Assembly (NCBI GenBank): GCA_910577825.1
Contig: CAJTOK010000072.1
Span: forward strand, 1 to 8,649
Direction of reading: 5' to 3'
DNA from: an uncultured Lachnospiraceae bacterium
Lineage (GTDB): Bacteria; Bacillota; Clostridia; Lachnospirales; Lachnospiraceae
DNA: 8,649 nucleotides
Below the pieces are notes generated by a model. The model saw only the letters and a list, made by a program, of their open reading frames with translations. It did not search any database and was not told the DNA's origin. A program made the translations under genes and the position numbers. Positions 1 to 6,121 of this stretch are shown here, piece after piece (positions within the stretch are counted from its first letter, which is position 1; the number at the start of each line of letters is the position of its first letter).

Positions 1-77
1 TTTTTAACTGTGTGCCTTATAAATGTGCCTTTATGACTGAATAGTAACAAAAAATTTAAAAATATTTGAAAAAGTTA

Positions 78-106
78 TTGACAGAACCAGATTTATGTTG
101 TAGTAT
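78..106 (+). promoter_or_regulatory. sigma-A-type promoter for tRNA-Gly
   Basis: A perfect -35 box TTGACA (78-83) is followed after exactly 17 nt by TAGTAT (101-106), a good -10 box. Transcription would start near 113, about 40 nt before the mature 5' end of the tRNA, leaving a leader for RNase P to remove. This is the closest match to the consensus -35 in the window and suits a stable RNA gene. Confidence 0.85.
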
Positions 107-151
107 ATATATCGTACTTGTGGGAAACAAGCAGTAAAAGCATATATAGCT

Positions 152-223
152 GCACGAGTGGCTCAGTGGTGGAGTACCGCCTTGCCAAGGCGGGGGCCGC
201 GGGTTCGAATCCCGTCTCGTGCT
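152..223 (+). tRNA. tRNA-Gly (anticodon GCC)
   Basis: The cloverleaf folds completely. The acceptor stem pairs 152-158 with 216-222, and U73 at 223 is the usual discriminator base of bacterial tRNA-Gly. The D arm starts with GCTC at 161-164. The anticodon stem pairs 177-181 with 189-193 around a 7-nt loop holding GCC at 184-186. A 5-nt variable loop (194-198) is followed by the T arm GCGGG-TTCGAAT-CCCGT (199-215). The 3' CCA is not encoded. A run of seven T residues at 226-232 lies just downstream and may end transcription. The GCC anticodon decodes GGC and GGU. The gene stands alone, not in a visible tRNA cluster. Confidence 0.97.
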
Positions 224-246
224 TATTTTTTTGTCTTTTAATTATC

Positions 247-729
247 TTATTTAATTAGTTCTTTAGCTTTTTTGCCACTCATGTGTTCTATTAAAAGCCC
301 GGTTATACAGAAATGTTCCCATTCTTTATTAATAACAGAAAGCATGTCTTTTTCACTTGTTGAAGCTGCATATTTAACAGCAAGTTTTTTTATTGCTTCC
401 ATTTTTTCTTCTTTGTTATCTAATATATGTATCCCGCCAAATACAATTACACTGCTGAAATATGTAGTATATTCACCAGGCACTACATTATCGCTGCCTG
501 TCACACAAAAAGAAGCTTTAGGGCAGAATTTTATTGCATCTATTTTATGGCCAGTAATGGCACTGTGGAAATAAATCCATCCATCACTGTATACATAACT
601 TAATGGCACAGCATAGGGGTAGCCATTGCTGCCATATAAAGCAAGTACACCCGAAGTACCTTTATTTAAAATATCTTCACATTCTCCAGATGTTAATAAC
701 TGGCGTTTCCTTCTCATTTCATAGAACAT
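247..729 (-). CDS. NimA-like flavin-binding protein (pyridoxamine 5'-phosphate oxidase fold)
   Basis: The 160-residue product matches the small split-barrel FMN-binding family that includes NimA-type 5-nitroimidazole reductases. It opens with the typical 'MFYEMRRKRQ' stretch, then has G-x-PYAVPLSYVY (about residues 36-47), IYFHSAITGHK (52-62) and a C-terminal IEHMSGKKA (148-156). Its length is typical for the family. Members bind FMN or a related cofactor in the cytoplasm as dimers; the substrate here is unknown, and resistance to nitroimidazoles is only a family possibility. The start is the ATG at 729, with AGGAG 6 nt upstream; the upstream GTG at 750 would coincide with the predicted transcription start and lacks an SD. 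The gene is single, divergent from the MFS gene and convergent with the tRNA. A palindrome over its -10 suggests repressor control. Confidence 0.85.
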   Translation of the reverse strand: MFYEMRRKRQLLTSGECEDILNKGTSGVLALYGSNGYPYAVPLSYVYSDGWIYFHSAITGHKIDAIKFCPKASFCVTGSDNVVPGEYTTYFSSVIVFGGIHILDNKEEKMEAIKKLAVKYAASTSEKDMLSVINKEWEHFCITGLLIEHMSGKKAKELIK

Positions 730-735
730 AATTTT

Positions 736-740
736 CTCCT
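736..740 (-). promoter_or_regulatory. Shine-Dalgarno fixing the flavoprotein start
   Basis: AGGAG on the minus strand sits 6 nt before the ATG at 729. It supports that start over the in-frame GTG at 750, which would add seven Lys-rich residues that do not look like this family. Confidence 0.8.
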
Positions 741-750
741 TTTTGCACAC

Positions 751-768
751 TGGATTTATATAAATCCA
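751..768. promoter_or_regulatory. 18-bp perfect palindrome, candidate operator
   Basis: TGGATTTATATAAATCCA is identical to its own reverse complement over all 18 bases; symmetry stops at the next pair (C750/T769). On the minus strand it contains the candidate -10 box of the flavoprotein gene. A dimeric repressor bound here would block that promoter. The protein that binds is not identifiable, and no regulator gene is present in the window. Confidence 0.55.
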
Positions 769-785
769 TAAAAAACAATAACCAA
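757..785 (-). promoter_or_regulatory. candidate promoter of the flavoprotein gene
   Basis: Reading the minus strand, TTGGTT (785-780) is followed after 17 nt by TATATA (762-757). The start point would be near 750, giving a leader of about 20 nt that includes the SD. Both boxes are imperfect, and AT-rich DNA yields chance matches, so this is moderate evidence only. Confidence 0.45.
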
Positions 786-876
786 TTTTATAAATTTTAA
801 TATTATATATCAGATGGAAATGCGTTTTTATGTATTATACACCGGTTTTTAAAAAATTGAAAGGAATAAAATAAAT

Positions 877-2049
877 ATGGTACATTTTCTTCTGGTAATA
901 ATATATCTTGCATTTATAAGCATGGGGCTGCCTGATTCACTGCTTGGTTCAGCATGGCCGGCCATGTACAAGGAATTTGGTGCGCCTGTTTCATATGCAG
1001 GGATTATTTCCATGATAATTGCAGCAGGGACAATTTTTTCCAGCCTGCAGAGCGGAAGGCTGGAGAGATGGCTTGGGACAGGAAAGGTTACGGCAATAAG
1101 TGTAACGGTAACAGCTGTTGCACTGGCAGGGTTTTCATGCAGCCATTCTTTTTCCAGCCTGTGTTTATGGGCAGTCCCTTACGGGCTTGGGGCGGGAAGC
1201 GTGGATGCTTCACTGAACAATTATGTTGCACTGCATTATGCAGGCAGGCATATGAACTGGCTTCACTGCATGTGGGGGCTTGGGGCTTCAGCAGGGCCAT
1301 ATATAATGGGGTATGTACTGGCAAATGGGAATGGATGGGGCATGGGATACCGGTATATTGGCATACTGCAGGCAGTTCTTTCTATAATTTTAATATCCAG
1401 CCTTCCTTTATGGAATAATACACATAACAGCGGGCTGGTACAGGATAATAATACTACGGCATCAGAGCCTCTTTCATTGTGGCAGGTTATTAAGATACCG
1501 GGGGCAAAGGAAATAATGGTTACATTTTTTTGTTATTGTGCATTAGAACAGACAACTGGATTATGGGCCGGCAGTTACCTTGTACTGGACAGGGGTGTAT
1601 CTGCAGAAAATGCGGCAGGGTTTGCAGGGCTGTTTTTTATGGGGATTACAGCAGGAAGGGCATTAAGCGGGTTTCTGTCAGCAAAGTTAAGTGATATAGA
1701 AATGATACGGCTGGGGCAGGTAATAGCATTTGCAGGCATTTTAATGCTGTTTATACCATATAGCAATATAACCCCGCTTATCGGGCTTGCAGTAACAGGC
1801 TTTGGGTGTGCGCCTGTCTATCCATGTATTATACATTCCACGCCCTGCTATTTCGGTGCAGACAAATCACAGTCCATGATAGGGGTACAGATGGCATCAG
1901 CATATACAGGCACCTGTTTAATGCCGTTCTTATCGGGGCTTGCAGTAAACAGGTTTAGCACGGCACTTTTCCCGTTTTATCTGGTAATAATACTTGGGCT
2001 TATGGTGGCAATGCACGAAAGGGCATTGGAAAAAGTACATAATAACTGA
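877..2049 (+). CDS. MFS transporter, FucP/YbjJ-like branch
   Basis: This 390-residue protein is almost entirely hydrophobic and is best read as a 12-helix major facilitator permease in the cytoplasmic membrane. Family marks are GLPDSLLGSAWP in the first helix (17-28), a motif-A-like SGRLERWLG between helices 2 and 3 (59-67), G-x-G-x-x-D-x-x-x-N in a later N-half helix (104-114), a polar central loop (about 178-200), the E-x-TTGLWAGSYL stretch (224-235) and GFGCAPVYP (308-316). The LPD...WP and G-x-x-x-x-PVYP motifs recall proton-coupled sugar permeases of the fucose permease type, but the substrate cannot be read from sequence. The start ATG has AAGGAA (861-866) 10 nt upstream, a slightly long spacing. 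The gene lies upstream of the NAD-salvage operon, which has its own promoter. Confidence 0.88.
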   Translation: MVHFLLVIIYLAFISMGLPDSLLGSAWPAMYKEFGAPVSYAGIISMIIAAGTIFSSLQSGRLERWLGTGKVTAISVTVTAVALAGFSCSHSFSSLCLWAVPYGLGAGSVDASLNNYVALHYAGRHMNWLHCMWGLGASAGPYIMGYVLANGNGWGMGYRYIGILQAVLSIILISSLPLWNNTHNSGLVQDNNTTASEPLSLWQVIKIPGAKEIMVTFFCYCALEQTTGLWAGSYLVLDRGVSAENAAGFAGLFFMGITAGRALSGFLSAKLSDIEMIRLGQVIAFAGILMLFIPYSNITPLIGLAVTGFGCAPVYPCIIHSTPCYFGADKSQSMIGVQMASAYTGTCLMPFLSGLAVNRFSTALFPFYLVIILGLMVAMHERALEKVHNN

Positions 2050-2084
2050 ATTAATGGGTGTATTGTAATTGCTGGCACTATATA

Positions 2085-2112
2085 TTGAAAAACCTGCAAT
2101 ATCTGGTATAAT
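2085..2112 (+). promoter_or_regulatory. promoter of the DUF1858-pncB operon
   Basis: TTGAAA (2085-2090), a 16-nt spacer, and a perfect TATAAT (2107-2112) preceded by TG one base upstream (2104-2105), giving an extended -10. Transcription would start near 2119, leaving a leader of about 53 nt before the first gene. No clear terminator separates the MFS gene from this promoter, so some readthrough is possible. Confidence 0.7.
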
Positions 2113-2161
2113 ATTTATCTAAGAAACCAGAATAAATAATATTATAATATATATCTGATAT
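2099..2161. repeat. two copies of the quasi-palindrome ATATCTGRTAT
   Basis: ATATCTGGTAT (2099-2109) overlaps the -10 box. ATATCTGATAT (2151-2161) is a perfect palindrome around a single central base and directly abuts the SD of the DUF1858 gene. The copies start 52 bp apart, close to five helical turns. The reverse-orientation core ATATCAGAT also occurs at 807-815 upstream of the MFS gene. The sites could be operators, but the DNA is AT-rich and chance is not excluded. Confidence 0.35.
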
Positions 2162-2166
2162 GGAGG
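2162..2166 (+). promoter_or_regulatory. Shine-Dalgarno fixing the DUF1858 start
   Basis: GGAGG lies 5 nt before the ATG at 2172. The upstream in-frame ATG at 2160 overlaps this SD and has none of its own, so 2172 is preferred. Confidence 0.8.
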
Positions 2167-2171
2167 AGAGC

Positions 2172-2369
2172 ATGGTTATTTCAAAATATTCATTAATTGG
2201 CGCTATTTTACAATACCACCCTGAAACCGCGGTGGCATTTAATGAAATGGGCCTTGGCTGTGCCAGATGCCCGTCGTCTGCAAGGGAAACTTTGGAACAG
2301 GCGTGCAATGTACATGGTATAGACCTTGATACTGCTATTAGAAAGTTAAATGCTGCTTTAGCAGATTAA
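2172..2369 (+). CDS. DUF1858 / hybrid-cluster-associated redox disulfide protein
   Basis: This 65-residue cytoplasmic protein matches the small DUF1858 family (hybrid cluster protein-associated redox disulfide domain). It shows the helical start 'LIGAILQYHPETA' and the diagnostic GLGCARCPSSARETLEQACNVHGID region: C30-x2-C33 at a helix start, plus C45. The CxxC pair is thought to form a redox disulfide or bind metal; the role is not proven. In other genomes relatives often lie beside hybrid cluster protein genes, but none is in this window. It is the first gene of a probable operon, 18 bp ahead of pncB, so its product may sense or adjust redox state in connection with NAD salvage (inference). 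Length is typical and complete. Confidence 0.85.
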   Translation: MVISKYSLIGAILQYHPETAVAFNEMGLGCARCPSSARETLEQACNVHGIDLDTAIRKLNAALAD

Positions 2370-2387
2370 ACGGACAGGAGAAATTAA

Positions 2388-3839
2388 ATGAATAAACAGA
2401 ATGAAGCAAGAAATTTAAGCATGGTTATGGATTTATATGAGCTTACAATGAGTAATGGTTATTTTACAGGCGGTGATACAGGCACAAGAGTAGTTTTTGA
2501 TGTATTTTACCGCAATAACCCGGATAAAGGAGGTTTTTCCATATTTACAGGCCTTGGACAGATTATAGAATATATAGAAGGCCTTCATTTTGATAATGAA
2601 GATATTGCATATTTACGCAGCCTTGGAATATTTGATGAAAGATTCCTCAGTTTTCTTAAAAATTTCAAATTCAGGGGTGATATATATGCACTTGAGGAGG
2701 GTACTGTTATGTATCCAGGTGAGCCTGTAATTACTGTTATTGCACCCCTTATTGATGCACAGCTTATAGAAACAGCAGTTCTTCTTGAAATAAACCACCA
2801 GTCGCTTATAGCAACCAAGACAAGGCGGATATGCTATGCGGCAGGTGGAAGGCTTGTTTCTGATTTTGGCGCACGCAGGGCACACAATATGGATGCTGCT
2901 GTATATGGTGCAAGGGCTGCATTTATTGGAGGCGCTTCCTCTACGGCAACTGTACTTGCAGGGCAGATGTTTAATATACCAGCCAGCGGGACTATGGCAC
3001 ACAGCTGGGTCATGTTTTACCAGGATGAATTTATGGCATTTAAGAAATATGCAGAAACATATCCTGATATGACAGTGCTTCTTGTTGACACATACGATGT
3101 ATTAAAAAGCGGCATACCTAATGCAATAAGGACAGCTAAAGAAGTATTAGAACCAATGGGCAGGCGGCTTAAAGGCATACGGCTTGACAGCGGCGACCTT
3201 GCATACCTTTCTAAGAAGGCAAGGAAAATGCTTGATGATGCAGGGCTTTATGACTGCATAATAGTAGCTTCAAACAGCCTTGATGAATTTACAATACAGT
3301 CACTTATAGCACAGGGGGCATGTATTGACAGTTTCGGTGTTGGTGAAAGGCTTATAACATCAAAGTCAGAGCCTGTATTTGGTGCAGTTTATAAACTGGC
3401 CGCGGTAGAAGATAACGGTGTATTTGTGCCAAGGATAAAAATTTCTGAGAATATAGAGAAAATTACTAATCCAGGGCTTAAAAAACTTTACAGGGTCTAT
3501 GATGAAAATAATAAGGCTGCCGCAGACATTATTGCAAAATATGATGAAGAACTGGAAGGTTTAAGCAGTACAGACTGTATTGACCCTTTAAAACCGTGGA
3601 AAAAAAGAAGTTTTAAAAACTGCCGTTTTGTAAACCTGCACAAACAAATATTTAAAGACGGGAAATTTACTGGTACTAAACGGAGTGTACAGGAGATTGC
3701 AGTTTATGTTAAGAAACAGCTTGATAATGAAATATGGGTGGAAGAACAGCGTTTTGAAAACCCGCATATACACTACCTTGATATGACACCTGCCTATTAT
3801 GACATGAAACGGGGGCTGTTAGCTTCTGTAAAAGAATAG
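2388..3839 (+). CDS. pncB: nicotinate phosphoribosyltransferase
   Basis: The 483-residue enzyme joins nicotinate and PRPP to give nicotinate mononucleotide with ATP hydrolysis (EC 6.3.4.21), the entry step of the Preiss-Handler NAD salvage route in the cytoplasm. Visible motifs are the N-terminal 'MVMDLYELTMSNGYF' (12-26), FGARRAH (160-166), GTMAHSWVM (201-209) with His205 in the place of the autophosphorylated histidine, IRLDSGDL (264-271), a phosphoribosyl-binding region around IIVASNSLDE (291-300), and FGVGERL (316-322). Length and motif order fit the long bacterial form with a C-terminal extension. AGGAG (2376-2380) stands 7 nt before the ATG. It lies 18 bp after the DUF1858 gene and should share its promoter. 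No truncation is visible. Confidence 0.96.
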   Translation: MNKQNEARNLSMVMDLYELTMSNGYFTGGDTGTRVVFDVFYRNNPDKGGFSIFTGLGQIIEYIEGLHFDNEDIAYLRSLGIFDERFLSFLKNFKFRGDIYALEEGTVMYPGEPVITVIAPLIDAQLIETAVLLEINHQSLIATKTRRICYAAGGRLVSDFGARRAHNMDAAVYGARAAFIGGASSTATVLAGQMFNIPASGTMAHSWVMFYQDEFMAFKKYAETYPDMTVLLVDTYDVLKSGIPNAIRTAKEVLEPMGRRLKGIRLDSGDLAYLSKKARKMLDDAGLYDCIIVASNSLDEFTIQSLIAQGACIDSFGVGERLITSKSEPVFGAVYKLAAVEDNGVFVPRIKISENIEKITNPGLKKLYRVYDENNKAAADIIAKYDEELEGLSSTDCIDPLKPWKKRSFKNCRFVNLHKQIFKDGKFTGTKRSVQEIAVYVKKQLDNEIWVEEQRFENPHIHYLDMTPAYYDMKRGLLASVKE

Positions 3840-3876
3840 GCTGTAACTTTAATTTTTATTGCTGCTGTGGCGGCAT

Positions 3877-3882
3877 GGGGGA
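3877..3882 (+). promoter_or_regulatory. Shine-Dalgarno fixing the membrane-protein start
   Basis: GGGGGA is placed 5 nt before the ATG at 3888. It favours that start over the in-frame GTG at 3867, which has no SD and would put non-basic residues before the Lys-rich membrane start. Confidence 0.65.
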
Positions 3883-3887
3883 TTTTT

Positions 3888-5555
3888 ATGAAGAAGAAAA
3901 TATACGCTTTGCTTTTACTGTTATTTGTGCTGGTTACAGGTGGATACTATTATATGTATTATCCTGCAATAAATATACACAAGCCTTCATTCTGGACAGG
4001 GATGGTTGTAGTGTGCCTGGTGCTTGGGGCTATATTTGGGATTAACAGTATAAGGTACAAGTTCGACAGAAACAAGAAGATAAAAAATTTTGGCTATCTG
4101 CCTTTTGCCAGCAAAATATTCAGTGTGCTTGCCATAGTCCTTTTCCTTGTGGCATTTATTGGGAATATCATTGGCTCACCGCTTTTAAGGGCAAAGAAGT
4201 ACGCTTCACTGCTTGTTGTAGAGAACAAGGATTTTGCCACTGACCTTGAAGAAACAGAACATATAACTGACCTGGCGCTTATGGATACAGAAAGTGCAAG
4301 GATTTTTGGCAACAGGAAAATAGGTTCTCTTTCAGAGGTAGTAAGCCAGTATGAGGTGGAAAGGGATTATACACAGATAAGCATACAGCAGTCACCATAC
4401 AAGGTTTCTGCACTTAAATATGCAAGCTTTTTTAAATGGTGGAATAACAGGGACAAGGGCATCCCTGGCTATGTAAAGGTAAACCCTGTTAATTCAAATG
4501 CTGAATATGTGGAACTTGCACAGGGCATGAAGTACGTGCCATCTGCATATTTCAATTATAACCTTATGAGGCATGTACAGCTTAAATATTCAACAAAAAT
4601 TATATCTGGTTATAATTTTGAAATTGACGACGAAGGAAACCCTTATTATATATGTCCTACAGTATCTGCACGTATAGGGCTGTTTGGCGGCATGGATGTA
4701 AATGGCATTATTATATGCAACCCTGTGGACGGCTCATGCAGTTATTATAATATAGACAGTATTCCTTCATGGGTTGACAATGCTTATGACGGGCATCTTT
4801 TATGTGACAAGTACAACTGGTTTGGCACGCTTTCAGGCGGCTTTATTAACAGTGTCTTTGGACAGAAGGACTGCAAGCAGGTTACAGACGATTTTGGATA
4901 TAAGATTATCGGGGATGATGTGTGGATTTACACAGGCGTAACATCTGTAAACGGCGACCAGTCCAATATAGGTTTTGTAATGATGAACCAGCGTACATCA
5001 GAGGCAAAATATTATAAAGTATCAGGTGCGGAAGAGCATTCCGCAATGGCAGCTGCTGAAGGCGAAGTACAGGAAAAAGGCTATGATGCGGCATTCCCGA
5101 GCCTTATAAATGTTGGAGGCGTACCGACTTATATAATGGTGCTTAAAGATGATGGCGGGCTTGTCAAGATGTATGCAATGGTAAATGTTGAGCAGTATAA
5201 TATAGTTGCAACAGCTTCTACGCAGAATGAAGTATTTGCTAATTATAAAAAACTTCTTAAAACAAAGGGCGGAAACATACAGGCGGATATTTCCACAGAG
5301 AGCAGGACAGAGGTAATAAATGTGGCAGATATCCAGTTTATTAATACAGAAGACGGCAATATGGTGTATATTAAAGATGAGAAACATAATGTCTATAAGC
5401 AGAAATTTGAAGATAACGAACAGCTGGTAAGGATTACCGCAGGGGATACAATAAAAATATCCTATGAACCATCAGAAGATGGCATAAATTATCTTTCCTC
5501 ATATGAATTTGTGCCTGCAGGTAACAGCGGTACAGATACGCCTCTGGCAGAATAA
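3888..5555 (+). CDS. large membrane-anchored protein of unknown function
   Basis: I do not recognise a named family. The 555-residue product starts MKKKIYA followed by a hydrophobic stretch (7-25), then two further likely membrane helices (about 36-55 and 74-97, the latter preceded by the basic RNKKIKN). A soluble region of about 455 residues follows, probably outside the cell if the Lys-rich N-terminus is inside. Notable stretches are WWNNRDKGIPGYVKVNP (184-200), SIPSWVD (291-297), an acidic-aromatic middle, GGVPTYIMVLKDDGGLVKMY (410-429), and a C-terminal segment (about 475-542) with the alternating pattern of a small beta barrel, possibly an OB fold (inference). The C-terminus is polar and Thr/Pro-rich. 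It begins 48 bp after pncB with no visible terminator between, so it may be the third operon gene; a direct role in NAD salvage is not evident. Confidence 0.75.
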   Translation: MKKKIYALLLLLFVLVTGGYYYMYYPAINIHKPSFWTGMVVVCLVLGAIFGINSIRYKFDRNKKIKNFGYLPFASKIFSVLAIVLFLVAFIGNIIGSPLLRAKKYASLLVVENKDFATDLEETEHITDLALMDTESARIFGNRKIGSLSEVVSQYEVERDYTQISIQQSPYKVSALKYASFFKWWNNRDKGIPGYVKVNPVNSNAEYVELAQGMKYVPSAYFNYNLMRHVQLKYSTKIISGYNFEIDDEGNPYYICPTVSARIGLFGGMDVNGIIICNPVDGSCSYYNIDSIPSWVDNAYDGHLLCDKYNWFGTLSGGFINSVFGQKDCKQVTDDFGYKIIGDDVWIYTGVTSVNGDQSNIGFVMMNQRTSEAKYYKVSGAEEHSAMAAAEGEVQEKGYDAAFPSLINVGGVPTYIMVLKDDGGLVKMYAMVNVEQYNIVATASTQNEVFANYKKLLKTKGGNIQADISTESRTEVINVADIQFINTEDGNMVYIKDEKHNVYKQKFEDNEQLVRITAGDTIKISYEPSEDGINYLSSYEFVPAGNSGTDTPLAE

Positions 5556-5571
5556 AATAATTGTAATAAAT

Positions 5572-5600
5572 TTGTAAGAATTTTAGAGATATTTTATAAT
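5572..5600 (+). promoter_or_regulatory. candidate promoter of the zinc-ribbon/DUF5685/J-domain operon
   Basis: TTGTAA (5572-5577), a 17-nt spacer and a perfect TATAAT (5595-5600) lie in the 154-bp gap before the zinc-ribbon gene. Transcription would start near 5607, leaving a leader of about 100 nt. A second TATAAT at 5654-5659 lacks a credible -35. The leader holds a short inverted repeat ATTTTC-TG-GAAAAT (5623-5636), too small and loop-poor to call a terminator. Nothing else is visible in the gap. Confidence 0.55.
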
Positions 5601-5709
5601 TATTCATAAATTACAGCATTGTATTTTCTGGAAAATGATTTAAAATAATTTAATATAATTTACAATAAGTGGCGCAGCCGTGGATAGTAACAAGAAATGA
5701 GGGGTTTTT

Positions 5710-6117
5710 ATGAGGGAAAGATTGGCAAGGTTTATGCAGGGAAGGTATGGTGCTGACCAGTTTACAAACTTTCTGGTTTTTAGTGCACTTGTAATGCTTA
5801 TACTGGAAATGTTTATAAAAGTTCCTTTTATACATTTCCTGCTTAACACATTATCAGTTGCAGCAATTATTTATGCTTATTTCCGTATGTTGTCAAGAAA
5901 CCATAGTAAAAGATATTCAGAAAATGAAAGATATATGAAATTTTATAATGGCGTGAAATTCTTTATTGCACGCCAGAAAAGCCATATGCAGCAGAGAAAA
6001 ACGCACCATATTTATAAATGCCCCCAGTGCCGGCAGAGCATAAGGGTGCCGAAAGGCAAAGGGCGTATTGCAATTACCTGCCCTAAATGCCATACAGAAT
6101 TTATAAAAAGGAGTTAA
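5710..6117 (+). CDS. two-helix membrane protein with C-terminal zinc ribbon
   Basis: This 135-residue protein starts with a basic amphipathic segment (MRERLARFMQGRYG), followed by two membrane helices (about 18-35 and 39-59) joined by a short loop, a basic polar linker (60-100), and a zinc ribbon with CPQC (104-107) and CPKC (124-127) spaced as a four-cysteine metal site. Both ends are predicted to lie in the cytoplasm. The ribbon is unlike a DNA-binding domain in any diagnostic way and may instead contact a protein partner. GAGGGG (5699-5704) precedes the ATG by 5 nt. Its stop is followed 4 nt later by the DUF5685 start, which implies coupled translation. Specific function is unknown. Confidence 0.82.
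   Translation: MRERLARFMQGRYGADQFTNFLVFSALVMLILEMFIKVPFIHFLLNTLSVAAIIYAYFRMLSRNHSKRYSENERYMKFYNGVKFFIARQKSHMQQRKTHHIYKCPQCRQSIRVPKGKGRIAITCPKCHTEFIKRS
6108..6113 (+). promoter_or_regulatory. Shine-Dalgarno supporting a TTG start
   Basis: AAGGAG, inside the last codons of the zinc-ribbon gene, lies 8 nt before the TTG at 6122. It is the only good SD near the N-terminus of the following gene, so the rare TTG start is preferred. Confidence 0.7.
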
Positions 6118-6121
6118 AGGG

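Noticed and set aside
11..34. Short direct repeat TGTGCCTTAT / TGTGCCTTTAT at the left edge
   Set aside because: Only two imperfect copies in AT-rich DNA with no flanking structure; likely chance.
152..223. tRNA-Gly as an integration site for a mobile element
   Set aside because: tRNA-Gly genes are common attachment sites, but there is no integrase, no repeated copy of the tRNA 3' end and no abrupt composition change in the window.
237..256. Repeated TTTAATTA as a terminator between the tRNA and flavoprotein genes
   Set aside because: The copies are better read as direct repeats, and any hairpin would be AT-only and weak.
954..1418. 154-codon open frame inside the MFS gene on the same strand
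   Set aside because: It lies wholly within the convincing MFS frame, is Trp/Cys/Phe-rich without family pattern, and has no separate start signals.
2050..2084. Possible terminator after the MFS gene
   Set aside because: No stable GC hairpin followed by a T run was found; readthrough into the next operon remains possible.
2139..2150. 12-bp palindrome ATATTATAATAT in the pncB-operon leader
   Set aside because: It is made only of A and T in an AT-rich leader, so chance symmetry is likely; not called as an operator.
2613..3002. 129-codon minus-strand frame opposite pncB
   Set aside because: It is antisense to a highly conserved enzyme, Cys- and Tyr-rich as expected of a shadow frame, with no SD.
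5022..5387. 121-codon minus-strand frame opposite the membrane protein gene
   Set aside because: Its Cys/His/Ile-rich composition is typical of antisense reading of this codon usage, and it has no recognisable motif.
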